From contig CAZQKW010000049.1 of assembly GCA_964594075.1 (NCBI GenBank), positions 1 to 24,927 of the forward strand: DNA of 24,927 bases. The letters run 5' to 3'. Below, one piece after another: positions 14,959 through 22,514 of this stretch. Positions within the stretch are counted from its first letter, which is position 1; each line of letters starts with the position of its first letter. The translations under genes and the position numbers were made by a program. This DNA is from CAZQKW01 sp964594075. Lineage in GTDB: Bacteria > Desulfobacterota > WTBG01 > CAIYCZ01. The notes below the pieces were generated by a model, which ran no database searches, had not been told where the DNA came from, and saw nothing but the letters and a program-made list of their open reading frames with translations.

Positions 14959-15017
14959 ATTTTCCCTGTTTACTCTTTTTAGCTAAAAATTTATCATTAC
15001 GGAGAGGTTGAATTCTT

Positions 15018-15920
15018 ATGAGTGGACAAAAAAAAGCAGATAAAGAACTCGCAGCGACAAGTTCCAAAAAAAAGATAAAGATTATCGGCCTGGTGGGCGC
15101 CGGCCAGATGGGTAAAGGTATCGCGCAGGTTGCAGCGCAGACCGGATACCGCGTGATTGTTGTGGAGCCTTATACCGAGATGATTGAAAAGGCGCAAAAA
15201 GAGATTGCGGACAATCTCAACAGGGCGGTTGAAATTGGGAAAATCGGCAAAAAGGACAAAGACAAAGTCTTGTCGCTTATCTCGTTCTCAAAAAATCTTG
15301 AAGACCTGAAGGATGTGGATTTTGTTATTGAGGCAGCGGTTGAAAGTGTTGCCGCAAAAGTGGACATCTTTTCAAATTTGGAGAAAATCTGCGGCCCGCA
15401 CGTCATTTTCTCTACCAATACCAGCTCAGTTCCCATCGGCAGGCTGGCGCGCGCGACCAAACGGCCGGACAAAGTTATCGGCATGCACTTCATGTATCCG
15501 GCACAGAAGATGAAACTGCTTGAGATCGTGAGAACACCGGCGACCTCAGAAGAAACCTATCAAACGGTTAAGAGCTTGGCGCTGGAAATGGGCAAGCATC
15601 CCATAACCGCAACAGACCGTCCCTGTTTTGTTACCAGCCGTTTGATCCAAACGCTCATCAATGAGGCCATTTTTTGCCTATATGAAGGGGTATCTACCAA
15701 GGAAGAGATTGACACTGCACTGAGGCTCGGTATGAACCATCCCATGGGTCCTCTTGAACTCGCAGACTTTATCGGCCTCGATGTGGTGCTCTCCATGCAG
15801 CAGGCGCTCTATGACGGGTTTAAGGAGCCCAAATACCGTCCTTGTCCGTTATTGGTAAGCCTGGTGGAAGTGGGGCATTTAGGGCGAAAGACCGGACGCG
15901 GGTTTTACGAGTATAAATGA
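15018..15920 (+). CDS. 3-hydroxyacyl-CoA dehydrogenase (3-hydroxybutyryl-CoA dehydrogenase) family protein, atypical active site
   Basis: 300 aa: a Lys-rich extension (1-20), an NAD-binding Rossmann domain with GLVGAGQMGKGIA (25-36) and E50 favouring NAD(H), then the all-helical dimerisation domain ending GRKTGRGFYEYK. Characterised members oxidise (S)-3-hydroxyacyl-CoA to 3-ketoacyl-CoA in beta-oxidation or butyrate metabolism. S137 (TNTSS), H157 (MHFMYP) and E169 are kept. However, the usual GFVVNR motif reads CFVTSR, putting S207 where the catalytic Asn normally lies, and the HFFNP motif reads HFMYP. The protein may therefore have a changed substrate or lowered dehydrogenase activity. It stands alone, divergent from the MarR operon, so a metabolic link with the reductase is possible but unproven. 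Confidence 0.88.
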   Translation: MSGQKKADKELAATSSKKKIKIIGLVGAGQMGKGIAQVAAQTGYRVIVVEPYTEMIEKAQKEIADNLNRAVEIGKIGKKDKDKVLSLISFSKNLEDLKDVDFVIEAAVESVAAKVDIFSNLEKICGPHVIFSTNTSSVPIGRLARATKRPDKVIGMHFMYPAQKMKLLEIVRTPATSEETYQTVKSLALEMGKHPITATDRPCFVTSRLIQTLINEAIFCLYEGVSTKEEIDTALRLGMNHPMGPLELADFIGLDVVLSMQQALYDGFKEPKYRPCPLLVSLVEVGHLGRKTGRGFYEYK

Positions 15921-15927
15921 GTTGATA

Positions 15928-16025
15928 GTGAACAGTGAATAGTGAACAGTGAATAGTGAACAGTGAATAGCGGACAGTGAATAGCGGACAGTGAATAGTG
16001 AATAGCGGACAGTGAATAGTTGAAT
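15928..16025. repeat. Heptamer-based tandem repeat array
   Basis: Three units of GTGAACAGTGAATA (15928-15969) are followed by GCGGACAGTGAATA units at 15970, 15984 and 16005, with a single GTGAATA at 15998 and a degenerate end at 16019-16025. The underlying period is 7, mostly arranged as 14. It starts eight bases past the upstream stop. There are no unique spacers, so this is a simple tandem repeat and not a CRISPR. Confidence 0.9.
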
Positions 16026-16045
16026 GGGGCCAGGGGTAATCATCG

Positions 16046-16173
16046 GGCTGTTATAAAATGTCATGCTGAACGCACTGATGCCAGCCTGAACGACGTGGTG
16101 TCATTCTGAACCCAAGTAATGTCATGCTGAACGACGTAGTGTCATTCTGAACGGAGTGAAGAATCTCAACGTT
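16046..16173 (+). repeat. Dispersed repeat expanded to five tandem 20-base units
   Basis: After a 5' module GGCTGTTATAAAA (16046-16058) come five units starting at 16059, 16079, 16099, 16120 and 16140. Each is a variant of TGTCATTCTGAACGAAGTGA and is 20 or 21 bases long. Only the last unit carries the tail AGAATCTC. The array lies just past the 3' end of the TPR gene and has the same orientation as the array near its 5' end. Confidence 0.85.
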
Positions 16174-16205
16174 GGTACCAGTCAAAGCATTGAATAGCTT
16201 CATTC

Positions 16206-18398
16206 TCATTCTTCATTTTCCTCAAGTTCTTCAATTTGTGCGCGTATTGCCTCAGCTTGGGGCAAAGAGGGGTCCAATTCAAGCGTCTTCTTGAGATGAT
16301 AAACTGCCTGGTGTTTATTTTCCCCCATGGTGAGATACGTCAGCGCGAGGTGCAGGTGCGGCAGTGCAAGTGCCGGATTGATTTCCAGCGCCTGATTGAA
16401 TGCGGCAATTGCCTCTCGATCAAGGTTAGCTTTGCGACACACAATTCCTAAATTAGTATATACTTCAGCGCTGTCCGGCTTAAGTTCGGTGCAGCGTTTG
16501 AATGCTTCTATGGCTTCGTCGTAGTTACCCTGATCTTTTAATACATTCCCCAAATTGTTATAGGCTTCCATAAAATCAGGTTTTATCCACACCGCAATCA
16601 AAAACTCTTTAACTGCTTCTTCACGGCGTCCTATTTTTCTATATACCGTGCCGAGGTTATTATGATACTCCGCAGCCTCCGGCTCAAGTTTCAGCGCTTT
16701 GTATAGATAATCACGCGCGGGCTCATAGGCGCCTTCAGCAATGAGAACGGTTGCCATATTACTGTATGCTTCTGCATATAACGGGTCCAGGAAAAGCGCG
16801 TAGTGGAAAAGGTCTTTTGCTGTTTTTAAATCCCCCCGGCTTCTGCAGACTATGCCCCAACTGTTTATTATTTCCTTGCCGCCGCCTTTCCGGCACAGGG
16901 AGAACGCCTTCTTATAATATTCCACGGCGCGGTCAAAGCGCTGCGCATCAGCATGGATATTGCCCAGGTTATGATAGGGATCCGGGAAATCAGGTTTTAT
17001 GCCGAGCGACCGTTCATAACACGTCTGGGCGCGGCGCGGTTCGCCGCGCCGATAATATTCCACGCCCAGATTATTCCATGCCCGCGCGCACTCGGGCGCG
17101 GTCTTCACAGTTTTCTCCCAGAGCGTCAGGGCGTTTTTCCAATCCTGATTGCGTGCGACCGTGCGTATGGAACACAGCAGAATAGCCAGGCCGGCAATCA
17201 GGAAAAAAGCGCGGAAATGTTTTCTCGTGAACACCGTATCAAGCGCTATTCCGGCCAGGAAAAATACCCCGATTGACGGAAGGTATAGATAATGCTCTGC
17301 CATGAGTTCATGATGAGGAATGATATGGCATACCGGCAGGAGCGTGATAAAAAACCATGCCAGACCCAGGGTAACCACTCTATGGTGCCGGAATGCTTTG
17401 AGCCCCAGCCAGCACAACACACACAGCGCCAGCACTGATGCCCACGCCGTTATATCGCGCAGCGACGTCGTGACCGGGAATGCATTATAAGAATAGTCTG
17501 CATTCAACGTTATGGGGAACAGCAGCAATTTTACATAGTAGATAATAATTCGGGCGACGGTTAAGAAATTGTGTGCCCAAGTTCCGCCATAGTATTCATG
17601 ACGCAGAGAGGGGGGAACAACAGCGGTTTTGTAAAATACAAATGCGCCGGCTCCCAGCAGGATGATACTGTAAAAAAGAAGGCGCTGCCTGAAGGTCTGC
17701 ACAACACCTGATGCGATCGTTCTTACCGCTGCCGATGTTTTGGTTTGTGGGCTGGCGGCATGCAGTTCCATGAAGTCATAGGCAAAACACAGGGCCGGAA
17801 ATGTGACGGCCATCTCTTTTGACGAGACGGCGCACAGGTAACACAGCAGGAGTGCACCCAGCCGTGGAATGGTCGGTGTTTTTCTGTAGCCGATGAACAG
17901 ATAAAATCCCAGCAGGTAAAAAAGCGCCGACAGAATGTCCCTCCGGCCGGCAATATAGGTGACGCTGTCTGTCTGAATCGGATGAACGAGAAATAAAAGG
18001 GCCGCGAAGAGCGAGATGCGAAGGTTTTCAGAAATGCGATGCAGGGTAATAAATACCAGAAAAGCAGTAAGGGCATGAAAAAAGATATTAGAAAGATGGT
18101 AGCCCCGGGGATTCAGTTTAAAAAAATGATAATCAACAGCATAGGAGAGAATGCGCAGCGGCCGGTAAAAACCGGCCGGGCTGCCTATTCCAAACAACAA
18201 CGGGATATTGGCAAGCTCTCTAATTTGGTAATTTTTTACCACGAGGGGTATATCATCAAAGACAAATTCGTTGTTTAGAGAGTTGCCGTAAATTGTTAAT
18301 CCCAGCAGAATAAAACAGATAAAAATGAACGGTTTACCTGCGCGAAGCGTTGCACTACCTGTTCTACCATGACTGTTTGGAGAGGATTTGAATGCCAT
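16206..18398 (-). CDS. GT-C-like multi-pass membrane protein with C-terminal TPR repeats
   Basis: 730 aa. Residues about 20-430 contain roughly ten hydrophobic segments. The first loop reads YGNSLNNEFVFDDIPLV; an acidic DD in this position is typical of GT-C glycosyltransferases of the TMTC/PMT type. YHLSNIFFHALTAFLVF and FLVHPIQTDSVTYIAGRRDILSALFYLLGFYLF are family-typical. Residues about 440-720 hold about eight tetratricopeptide repeats (for example ARAWNNLGVEYYRRGEPRRAQTCYERSLGIKPD). The likely role is a membrane glycosyltransferase whose TPRs bind protein substrates or partners; family members in bacteria are mostly uncharacterised. The ATG at 18398 was chosen although its ribosome site is weak. 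An upstream TTG at 18473 lies in the repeat array and would place repeat-derived sequence at the N-terminus. No operon partner. Confidence 0.85.
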   Translation of the reverse strand: MAFKSSPNSHGRTGSATLRAGKPFIFICFILLGLTIYGNSLNNEFVFDDIPLVVKNYQIRELANIPLLFGIGSPAGFYRPLRILSYAVDYHFFKLNPRGYHLSNIFFHALTAFLVFITLHRISENLRISLFAALLFLVHPIQTDSVTYIAGRRDILSALFYLLGFYLFIGYRKTPTIPRLGALLLCYLCAVSSKEMAVTFPALCFAYDFMELHAASPQTKTSAAVRTIASGVVQTFRQRLLFYSIILLGAGAFVFYKTAVVPPSLRHEYYGGTWAHNFLTVARIIIYYVKLLLFPITLNADYSYNAFPVTTSLRDITAWASVLALCVLCWLGLKAFRHHRVVTLGLAWFFITLLPVCHIIPHHELMAEHYLYLPSIGVFFLAGIALDTVFTRKHFRAFFLIAGLAILLCSIRTVARNQDWKNALTLWEKTVKTAPECARAWNNLGVEYYRRGEPRRAQTCYERSLGIKPDFPDPYHNLGNIHADAQRFDRAVEYYKKAFSLCRKGGGKEIINSWGIVCRSRGDLKTAKDLFHYALFLDPLYAEAYSNMATVLIAEGAYEPARDYLYKALKLEPEAAEYHNNLGTVYRKIGRREEAVKEFLIAVWIKPDFMEAYNNLGNVLKDQGNYDEAIEAFKRCTELKPDSAEVYTNLGIVCRKANLDREAIAAFNQALEINPALALPHLHLALTYLTMGENKHQAVYHLKKTLELDPSLPQAEAIRAQIEELEENEE

Positions 18399-18426
18399 GT
18401 TCGGGGGTTTTATTGCCACATGAGCA

Positions 18427-18530
18427 GGCTGGTTAAAAAGCGTTAGTCTGAACGCAGCGATGTCACTCTGCAAGCAGTGATGTCATCCTGAACACTCTGG
18501 TGTCATTCTGAACGAAGTGAAGAATCTCAT
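18427..18530 (+). repeat. Dispersed repeat expanded to four tandem 20-base units
   Basis: The 5' module GGCTGGTTAAAAAG (18427-18440) is followed by four exact 20-base units starting at 18441, 18461, 18481 and 18501. The last unit is a perfect TGTCATTCTGAACGAAGTGA and is the only one with the AGAATCTCA tail. It borders the 5' end of the TPR membrane-protein gene. Confidence 0.85.
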
Positions 18531-18923
18531 CTGTAACAGCGGTTAGAAAATTGAATCCGCCAGGGATAGACCCGTCAGCACCGACCCTATATCTATCACG
18601 CTTTTTTCTTAATCTGTTTGTGAGTGCGTAATTCATTTTAAGCATGAAACAACGTCGTTCAGCATTTCACGTACGTGTGTGGTTATACCGGCGGTCAACG
18701 TCTTCAAACGTTTGGGTTTTTAATTTTATAAAAAGTTATTCAATTATACAAAATTCTATTTGACAAAGATAGTTTTATTAGGTAGTGAAATCAAAACAGG
18801 TGTCTATTTCAGTTATTTCTGCTAAACCCTACAACCCAAAAGCGCAATTAAGCCAGATACGATAACAATGTGCTGGGCTTAATACAAGAAAACATTCTAA
18901 CCGATCGCACAGGAGGGAAGGGC
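18531..18923. other. Intergenic region upstream of the secreted-protein pair
   Basis: About 390 bases with no gene seen. A perfect TTGACA at 18760-18765 has only a poor -10 (TAGTGA, 17 bases on). It may still drive the two secreted-protein genes downstream. CAAACGTTTG near 18706 is a short palindrome followed by T-rich sequence. AGGAGGG just before 18924 is the ribosome binding site of the next gene. Confidence 0.3.
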
Positions 18924-19376
18924 ATGAAGAAAGTATGTAAGGCAGGTGGGATGTTAATGGCACTGCTGGTGCTGATGAGTGGCAGCGTCTGGGCAGGGGG
19001 GGATATGGCGCGGCTGGAGCCGGCAGCAGATTTTGATTTTGTGGTATTGGCCAAGAACTCGTCAACGTCGGTGACGGCGGATCTGGCATTTCCGTTGGAT
19101 TTTCAGATCATTCCGGTGATTGTGGTAGGAGATGGGACGGGTGCATTTACAGCGAGCATGTCGCGGAGCACCACGCAAGGAGAGTTGGTATATATTTATC
19201 AGCGGTTTCCGGGAGCGGAGGTGTATGCGTTTAATATAGGGATCAGCCCGGTGAGTTTGCGGATCAGCTCGGCGGTCACGCTGGGGCCGGGGTGGGCGTT
19301 TGGGTATGTGATAACGGGGATACTGTTTTCGACCGAGACGCCGCCGTATGCCTACACCGTGTCGTTGAGTTTTTGA
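18924..19376 (+). CDS. Small secreted protein of unknown function, paralog 1
   Basis: 150 aa; family not recognised. An N-terminal signal peptide (MKKVCKAGG, then a hydrophobic run, cleavage near SVWAGG) predicts export. The mature part is cysteine-free and rich in S, T, V and I with alternating hydrophobic residues, so probably all-beta. It ends ITGILFSTETPPYAYTVSLSF, with a terminal phenylalanine. It aligns over most of its length with the next gene product, notably an IIP segment mid-protein, a YQRF/LQRG turn and the shared end (ILFS...PY.Y...LSF). AGGAGGG lies seven bases before the ATG. It could be a structural, surface or matrix protein; there is no direct evidence for a function. Confidence 0.8.
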   Translation: MKKVCKAGGMLMALLVLMSGSVWAGGDMARLEPAADFDFVVLAKNSSTSVTADLAFPLDFQIIPVIVVGDGTGAFTASMSRSTTQGELVYIYQRFPGAEVYAFNIGISPVSLRISSAVTLGPGWAFGYVITGILFSTETPPYAYTVSLSF

Positions 19377-19490
19377 TCGGGCGTGGCGAGGTCAGGCAGA
19401 AACGTTTCAGTGCGCCGAACTAAAAACCATCCAGAGATGCGGTTGGCGAAACGCGTTCCTTGGGCGCAGTAAAAAATCAGGAGATGCGCT

Positions 19491-19928
19491 ATGAAGATTA
19501 ATAATAAAAAAGCACCGGGCATCATAGTTTCCGCGCTGCTTTTATTGTGCTTCATTACTCCGGGATTGGTGCGAGCGCAAGACGGGCCGATAAATTTCGG
19601 CGTTGCGATCATGCTGCCCGGGCAGTCCAAATCCTATGTTGCCAGTTCAGACATATTGCCGGATATTATGCTCATTCCCCTCTATGCGTATGGCAGCGGG
19701 GTGCTGAATATTACCATTACCGACAGCAGCCCCGAAACAAACTTATTCGTTTTGCTGCAGCGGGGAACCGGATACCCCCGTTTTAATTACCGATTTGGCA
19801 CCAGCCCCCGCACCATGTCCCTGAACCTGAACATCTGGGATGAGGCATTTATACTGATAGCAGGCGCGATATTGTTTTCTCCTGAACAGGGGCCCTATCA
19901 GTATTCAATAAACTTATCCTTCAATTAA
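19491..19928 (+). CDS. Small secreted protein of unknown function, paralog 2
   Basis: 145 aa; family not recognised. The signal peptide is a KINNKK-type positively charged start, a hydrophobic run, then cleavage near LVRAQDG. The mature sequence resembles its upstream neighbour: similar spacing of IP, a Q-R-G/F turn, and the end AGAILFSPEQGPYQYSINLSFN. The two are therefore diverged tandem duplicates. No cysteines follow the signal. GGAGA lies upstream of the ATG and 114 bases separate the two genes. A strong terminator follows 50 bases after the stop, closing the unit. Confidence 0.8.
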   Translation: MKINNKKAPGIIVSALLLLCFITPGLVRAQDGPINFGVAIMLPGQSKSYVASSDILPDIMLIPLYAYGSGVLNITITDSSPETNLFVLLQRGTGYPRFNYRFGTSPRTMSLNLNIWDEAFILIAGAILFSPEQGPYQYSINLSFN

Positions 19929-19978
19929 TGATTTAGATTCCTGGTTAACAATATTTTCTTTGGGAAAAGCAATACAAA

Positions 19979-20018
19979 GAACCCCCTGAGTTTATTACGG
20001 CGAGCTCAGGGGGTTTAT
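19979..20018 (+). terminator. Terminator after the secreted-protein pair
   Basis: ACCCCCTGAG (19981-19990) pairs perfectly with CTCAGGGGGT (20005-20014), extended by flanking A-T pairs, with a 14-base loop and then TTTATGTTGT. It is strong in GC but has a short T-run. Confidence 0.75.
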
Positions 20019-20089
20019 GTTGTGCGGCATGCAGCGCATGTTCACATCAACTGAACGCAAACACACAGCTATCAGAGGCATACACGTAA

Positions 20090-20290
20090 ATGGCAAAAGA
20101 GGATAAAAAATCGATCGTAAAGATACAGCCGGAGCATGAACTGTATGTCTGTCCTGAATGCAGCTACACGGACGGATTTCATGTTTCATTCAAAAAGTCG
20201 CAGAGCCGCACCCGCTGGCAGGTCATATTGATTTGTCCCCAGTGCCACGCGAGATACCAGATAGACTGGAACGTGGATCTGAATGATTAA
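20090..20290 (+). CDS. Small zinc-ribbon protein
   Basis: 66 aa. Two CxxC knuckles, C21-C24 (YVCPECSY) and C49-C52 (LICPQCHA), spaced by about 25 residues, form a rubredoxin-type zinc ribbon. A charged N-terminus precedes it. No catalytic motif is present, so the protein probably binds nucleic acid or a protein partner. The gene is 26 bases ahead of the M23-like gene and probably co-transcribed with it. The ribosome site is weak (an AGAGG-like sequence about 16 bases upstream). The frame, compact fold signature and terminator-bounded position support a real gene. Confidence 0.75.
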   Translation: MAKEDKKSIVKIQPEHELYVCPECSYTDGFHVSFKKSQSRTRWQVILICPQCHARYQIDWNVDLND

Positions 20291-20316
20291 CCGGTTCAGC
20301 ATATGAGCGCGCATGA

Positions 20317-20943
20317 ATGATACCATTACTTTTGCCCGTCTCGCGATTTTGCGAACATATGGTCGCTCATAATAATCTTTTAGAACAGCAGTTTGCGCAG
20401 TGGGCTTTCCATCCGGGGATGCTGTTTCAATCCCGGCAGCGATGGTGGGGAAACGGCGGCTATCGACACAACCCCCACGAAGGAATTGACCTGTGTTTAT
20501 TCAATACCCGGGACGGCAGCACGCAGGCTCTTGATACGGGAACGCAAATTCCTGCGATGTTCCGGGGGTATGTCAAAACCGTTATTGATGATTACCTTGG
20601 AAAAACGATTTTCATTGCCCATGATATGTATGATGGCACAGAAAAGCAGCTCTATACCATTTACGGCCACACCGAGCCAGTGGGCAGGCTTGAAAGAGCA
20701 GCGGTGCTTGAAGAGGGCGATTGTGTCGGGTTCATCTCCAGCACTAAAGATAAGCAATTGCACATTATTCCTCATGTGCATATTTCTGTTGCCTGGATTC
20801 CCGCGAACTTCCCGCCGGAACAGCTCAACTGGAAGATTATGAACAAGTCCCCGGATATTACCCTGCTGAATCCGCTTGATGTGCTGTCCTGCAATTACAC
20901 GATTATCAGAGAGGGAACTTATACCCGAGTGCTGCGCTTCTGA
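20317..20943 (+). CDS. M23-like (LytM/DUF-type) metallopeptidase domain protein
   Basis: 208 aa. The M23 metal and catalytic signatures occur in order: H54-x-x-x-D58 (HEGID), Y116-G117-H118 (YGHTEP) and H153-x-H155 (PHVHIS), with a GDCVGFI segment between as in lysostaphin-type enzymes. M23 proteins cleave peptidoglycan cross-bridges or act as degenerate envelope regulators. Here all zinc ligands appear intact. Unusually, no convincing signal peptide precedes the domain, so it may be cytoplasmic, exported another way or wrongly started. The start at 20317 is uncertain, and an internal ATG at 20359 is possible. The upstream neighbour is the zinc-ribbon gene, 26 bases away. Confidence 0.75.
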   Translation: MIPLLLPVSRFCEHMVAHNNLLEQQFAQWAFHPGMLFQSRQRWWGNGGYRHNPHEGIDLCLFNTRDGSTQALDTGTQIPAMFRGYVKTVIDDYLGKTIFIAHDMYDGTEKQLYTIYGHTEPVGRLERAAVLEEGDCVGFISSTKDKQLHIIPHVHISVAWIPANFPPEQLNWKIMNKSPDITLLNPLDVLSCNYTIIREGTYTRVLRF

Positions 20944-21124
20944 ACTGCATATTTCCTCTCTATTTTATCCCGCGCATTATAGTGTCCGATATTTTACAGA
21001 CTCCCGGTTTACCCCTATAATCGTACCTCCTCACCCCTATGGGCCGGCTCCCTGCGGCCATGACGTTTCCGGCTGGAAAATTAAAAAAATATTTTTAAGT
21101 GTGACCGTATTTGACAAACTCACC

Positions 21125-21133
21125 TGGTATAAT
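21125..21133 (+). promoter_or_regulatory. Extended -10 promoter of the ARPP-1-like gene
   Basis: TGGTATAAT forms an extended -10 (TG-n-TATAAT) with a perfect TATAAT at 21128-21133. A TTGACA at 21111-21116 lies only 11 bases upstream, too close to serve as a normal -35. An AAAGGAGG ribosome site follows at about 21157, giving a short leader of roughly 30 bases. Confidence 0.55.
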
Positions 21134-21172
21134 TAAGGGACCTAAAAACTTAATCAAAGGAGGACCTTTATT

Positions 21173-22180
21173 ATGAACAGCACCATTAACACCTATCTGG
21201 GACGTATTCACGTGGGAGCGATGCAGGCCCACAAAAACCTTGCCCTGTATCCCCTGCTCAGTCCGCAGGAACTGTCTGTTGACTATATGCTGCTTGACGA
21301 GGCGCTGGCGGGCAATGTTATTGAAATTTCGGAAGTTAACCAGGGCGGTTCCGTGCCGGAGCTGAAAGTGGTAAATAAGTCGCAACAAATGATTCTGCTG
21401 CTGGACGGAGAAGAGCTGGTAGGGGCCAAGCAGAACCGGATTATCAATACCACCATCCTGATTGCGGCCAACTCAATCACCACCATACCGGTGAGCTGTG
21501 TGGAGCAGGGCAGATGGTCGTATCGGAGCAACAAATTCTTCAGCGAACGGCGGGTCATGTCGCCCCGGATGCGCGGGATGAAAGCTGAACAGGTCAATTT
21601 TGCAAAGAAGTTTTATAATTCCTATTGTGCTGACCAGGGCGCAATCTGGGATGAGATCAGTTTTAAAGCGGCGCGGATGGGCGCAGTGTCGCCAACTATG
21701 GCCATGGCGGATATTTACGAGAAGAAACGGCCAACCATTCAGGAATACGCGGCGCAATTTAAAACAGAGGAAACCCAGGTGGGTGCTGTGTTTCTGATAA
21801 ACGGTAAAATCGTGGGGCTGGACAGTTTTGGCAAGCAGAACACCTTTTCAAAGGTATTTCATAAGCTTATTGAAAGCTATGCGCTGGATGCTATAGACTG
21901 GCTTGAAGCAGAGAAGCAAGCGGAGGACGCCGGGCAGGAATCTGCCGACCGGGTGGCCGCATTTCTTGAGAACGTCCGGAACGCGCCGGCTGAAGGCACG
22001 CCCTCGGTAGCCTTGGGCACCGATCTGCGGCTGGAGTCGGATCATACCATCGGTTTTGCGCTTGAATATGAAGGCGCGCTGCTGCACCTGTCAGCCTTTG
22101 TCCGAGGCAAAAAGGCAGAGCAACACACCCCGTATTCTCGCATGGAACGGTTCTCTCGCCGAAGAGGGGCGCGAATATAA
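21173..22180 (+). CDS. ARPP-1-like domain protein (ARG-associated; DUF6569-type)
   Basis: 335 aa. The N-terminal half matches the ARPP-1 type (ARG and Rhodanese/Phosphatase-superfamily-associated protein) as I recall it: YPLLSPQELSVDYMLLDEAL, VPELKVVNKSQQMILLLDGEELVGAKQNRIINTTIL and IPVSCVEQGRWSY. The core reads as a beta-rich fold with a conserved D-G-E-E-L and a cysteine in the VSCVEQGRW segment. No signal peptide is present, so it is cytoplasmic. The name comes from frequent linkage to ADP-ribosylglycohydrolases, and such a gene follows here, 334 bases downstream. This supports a role in ADP-ribose signalling or repair, but the activity is unknown. AAAGGAGG precedes the ATG. Confidence 0.8.
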   Translation: MNSTINTYLGRIHVGAMQAHKNLALYPLLSPQELSVDYMLLDEALAGNVIEISEVNQGGSVPELKVVNKSQQMILLLDGEELVGAKQNRIINTTILIAANSITTIPVSCVEQGRWSYRSNKFFSERRVMSPRMRGMKAEQVNFAKKFYNSYCADQGAIWDEISFKAARMGAVSPTMAMADIYEKKRPTIQEYAAQFKTEETQVGAVFLINGKIVGLDSFGKQNTFSKVFHKLIESYALDAIDWLEAEKQAEDAGQESADRVAAFLENVRNAPAEGTPSVALGTDLRLESDHTIGFALEYEGALLHLSAFVRGKKAEQHTPYSRMERFSRRRGARI

Positions 22181-22211
22181 ACACGAAAACGGTAACAGAA
22201 GTTTTTTTGCG

Positions 22212-22257
22212 ATGCAGGCGGCTGTTATTTTGGGGCACGGAAAGCGGCCGCCTGCAT
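22212..22257. other. Strong 11-bp hairpin downstream of the ARPP-1-like gene
   Basis: ATGCAGGCGGC (22212-22222) pairs perfectly with GCCGCCTGCAT (22247-22257) around a 24-base loop. No T-run follows on the + strand, although seven T precede the stem. It may stabilise a 3' end or act as a weak terminator. Confidence 0.5.
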
Positions 22258-22316
22258 GAACAACGGCAGACGCATAAACCTCTTGAGGGAGCGCTCAATT
22301 GTGGCTTATACCTAAC

Positions 22317-22430
22317 AGATTGTTGAAGAAGTGTCATTCTGAACGAAGTGCAGAATCGCTCCTACGTGGCCATTCTCAAGAAGTGTAACAACTGAAGCAA
22401 CTATGGATAGTCAGCAATACATCTTTTTTT
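22317..22430 (+). repeat. Long-form dispersed repeat, copy A
   Basis: A 5' module AGATTGTTGAAGAAG (22317-22331) is followed by GTCATTCTGAACGAAGTGCA and AGAATCGCTCC, then CATTCT, and ends with CTATGGATAG (22401-22410) TCAGCAATACATC. The same blocks occur in the same order at 24389-24520. It fills most of the gap between the ARPP-1-like and ADP-ribosylglycohydrolase genes. Confidence 0.7.
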
Positions 22431-22514
22431 ACCGACCGCATGATAATCGTGCTTTTAAGTAAACGGTGGAGCACGGGGTATGTCGGGTTGAATTAACGAA
22501 GAGGAGGTTATGAT

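Noticed and set aside
15928..16025. CRISPR array
   Set aside because: Units are 7/14 bases, contiguous and without unique spacers; no cas gene is in the window.
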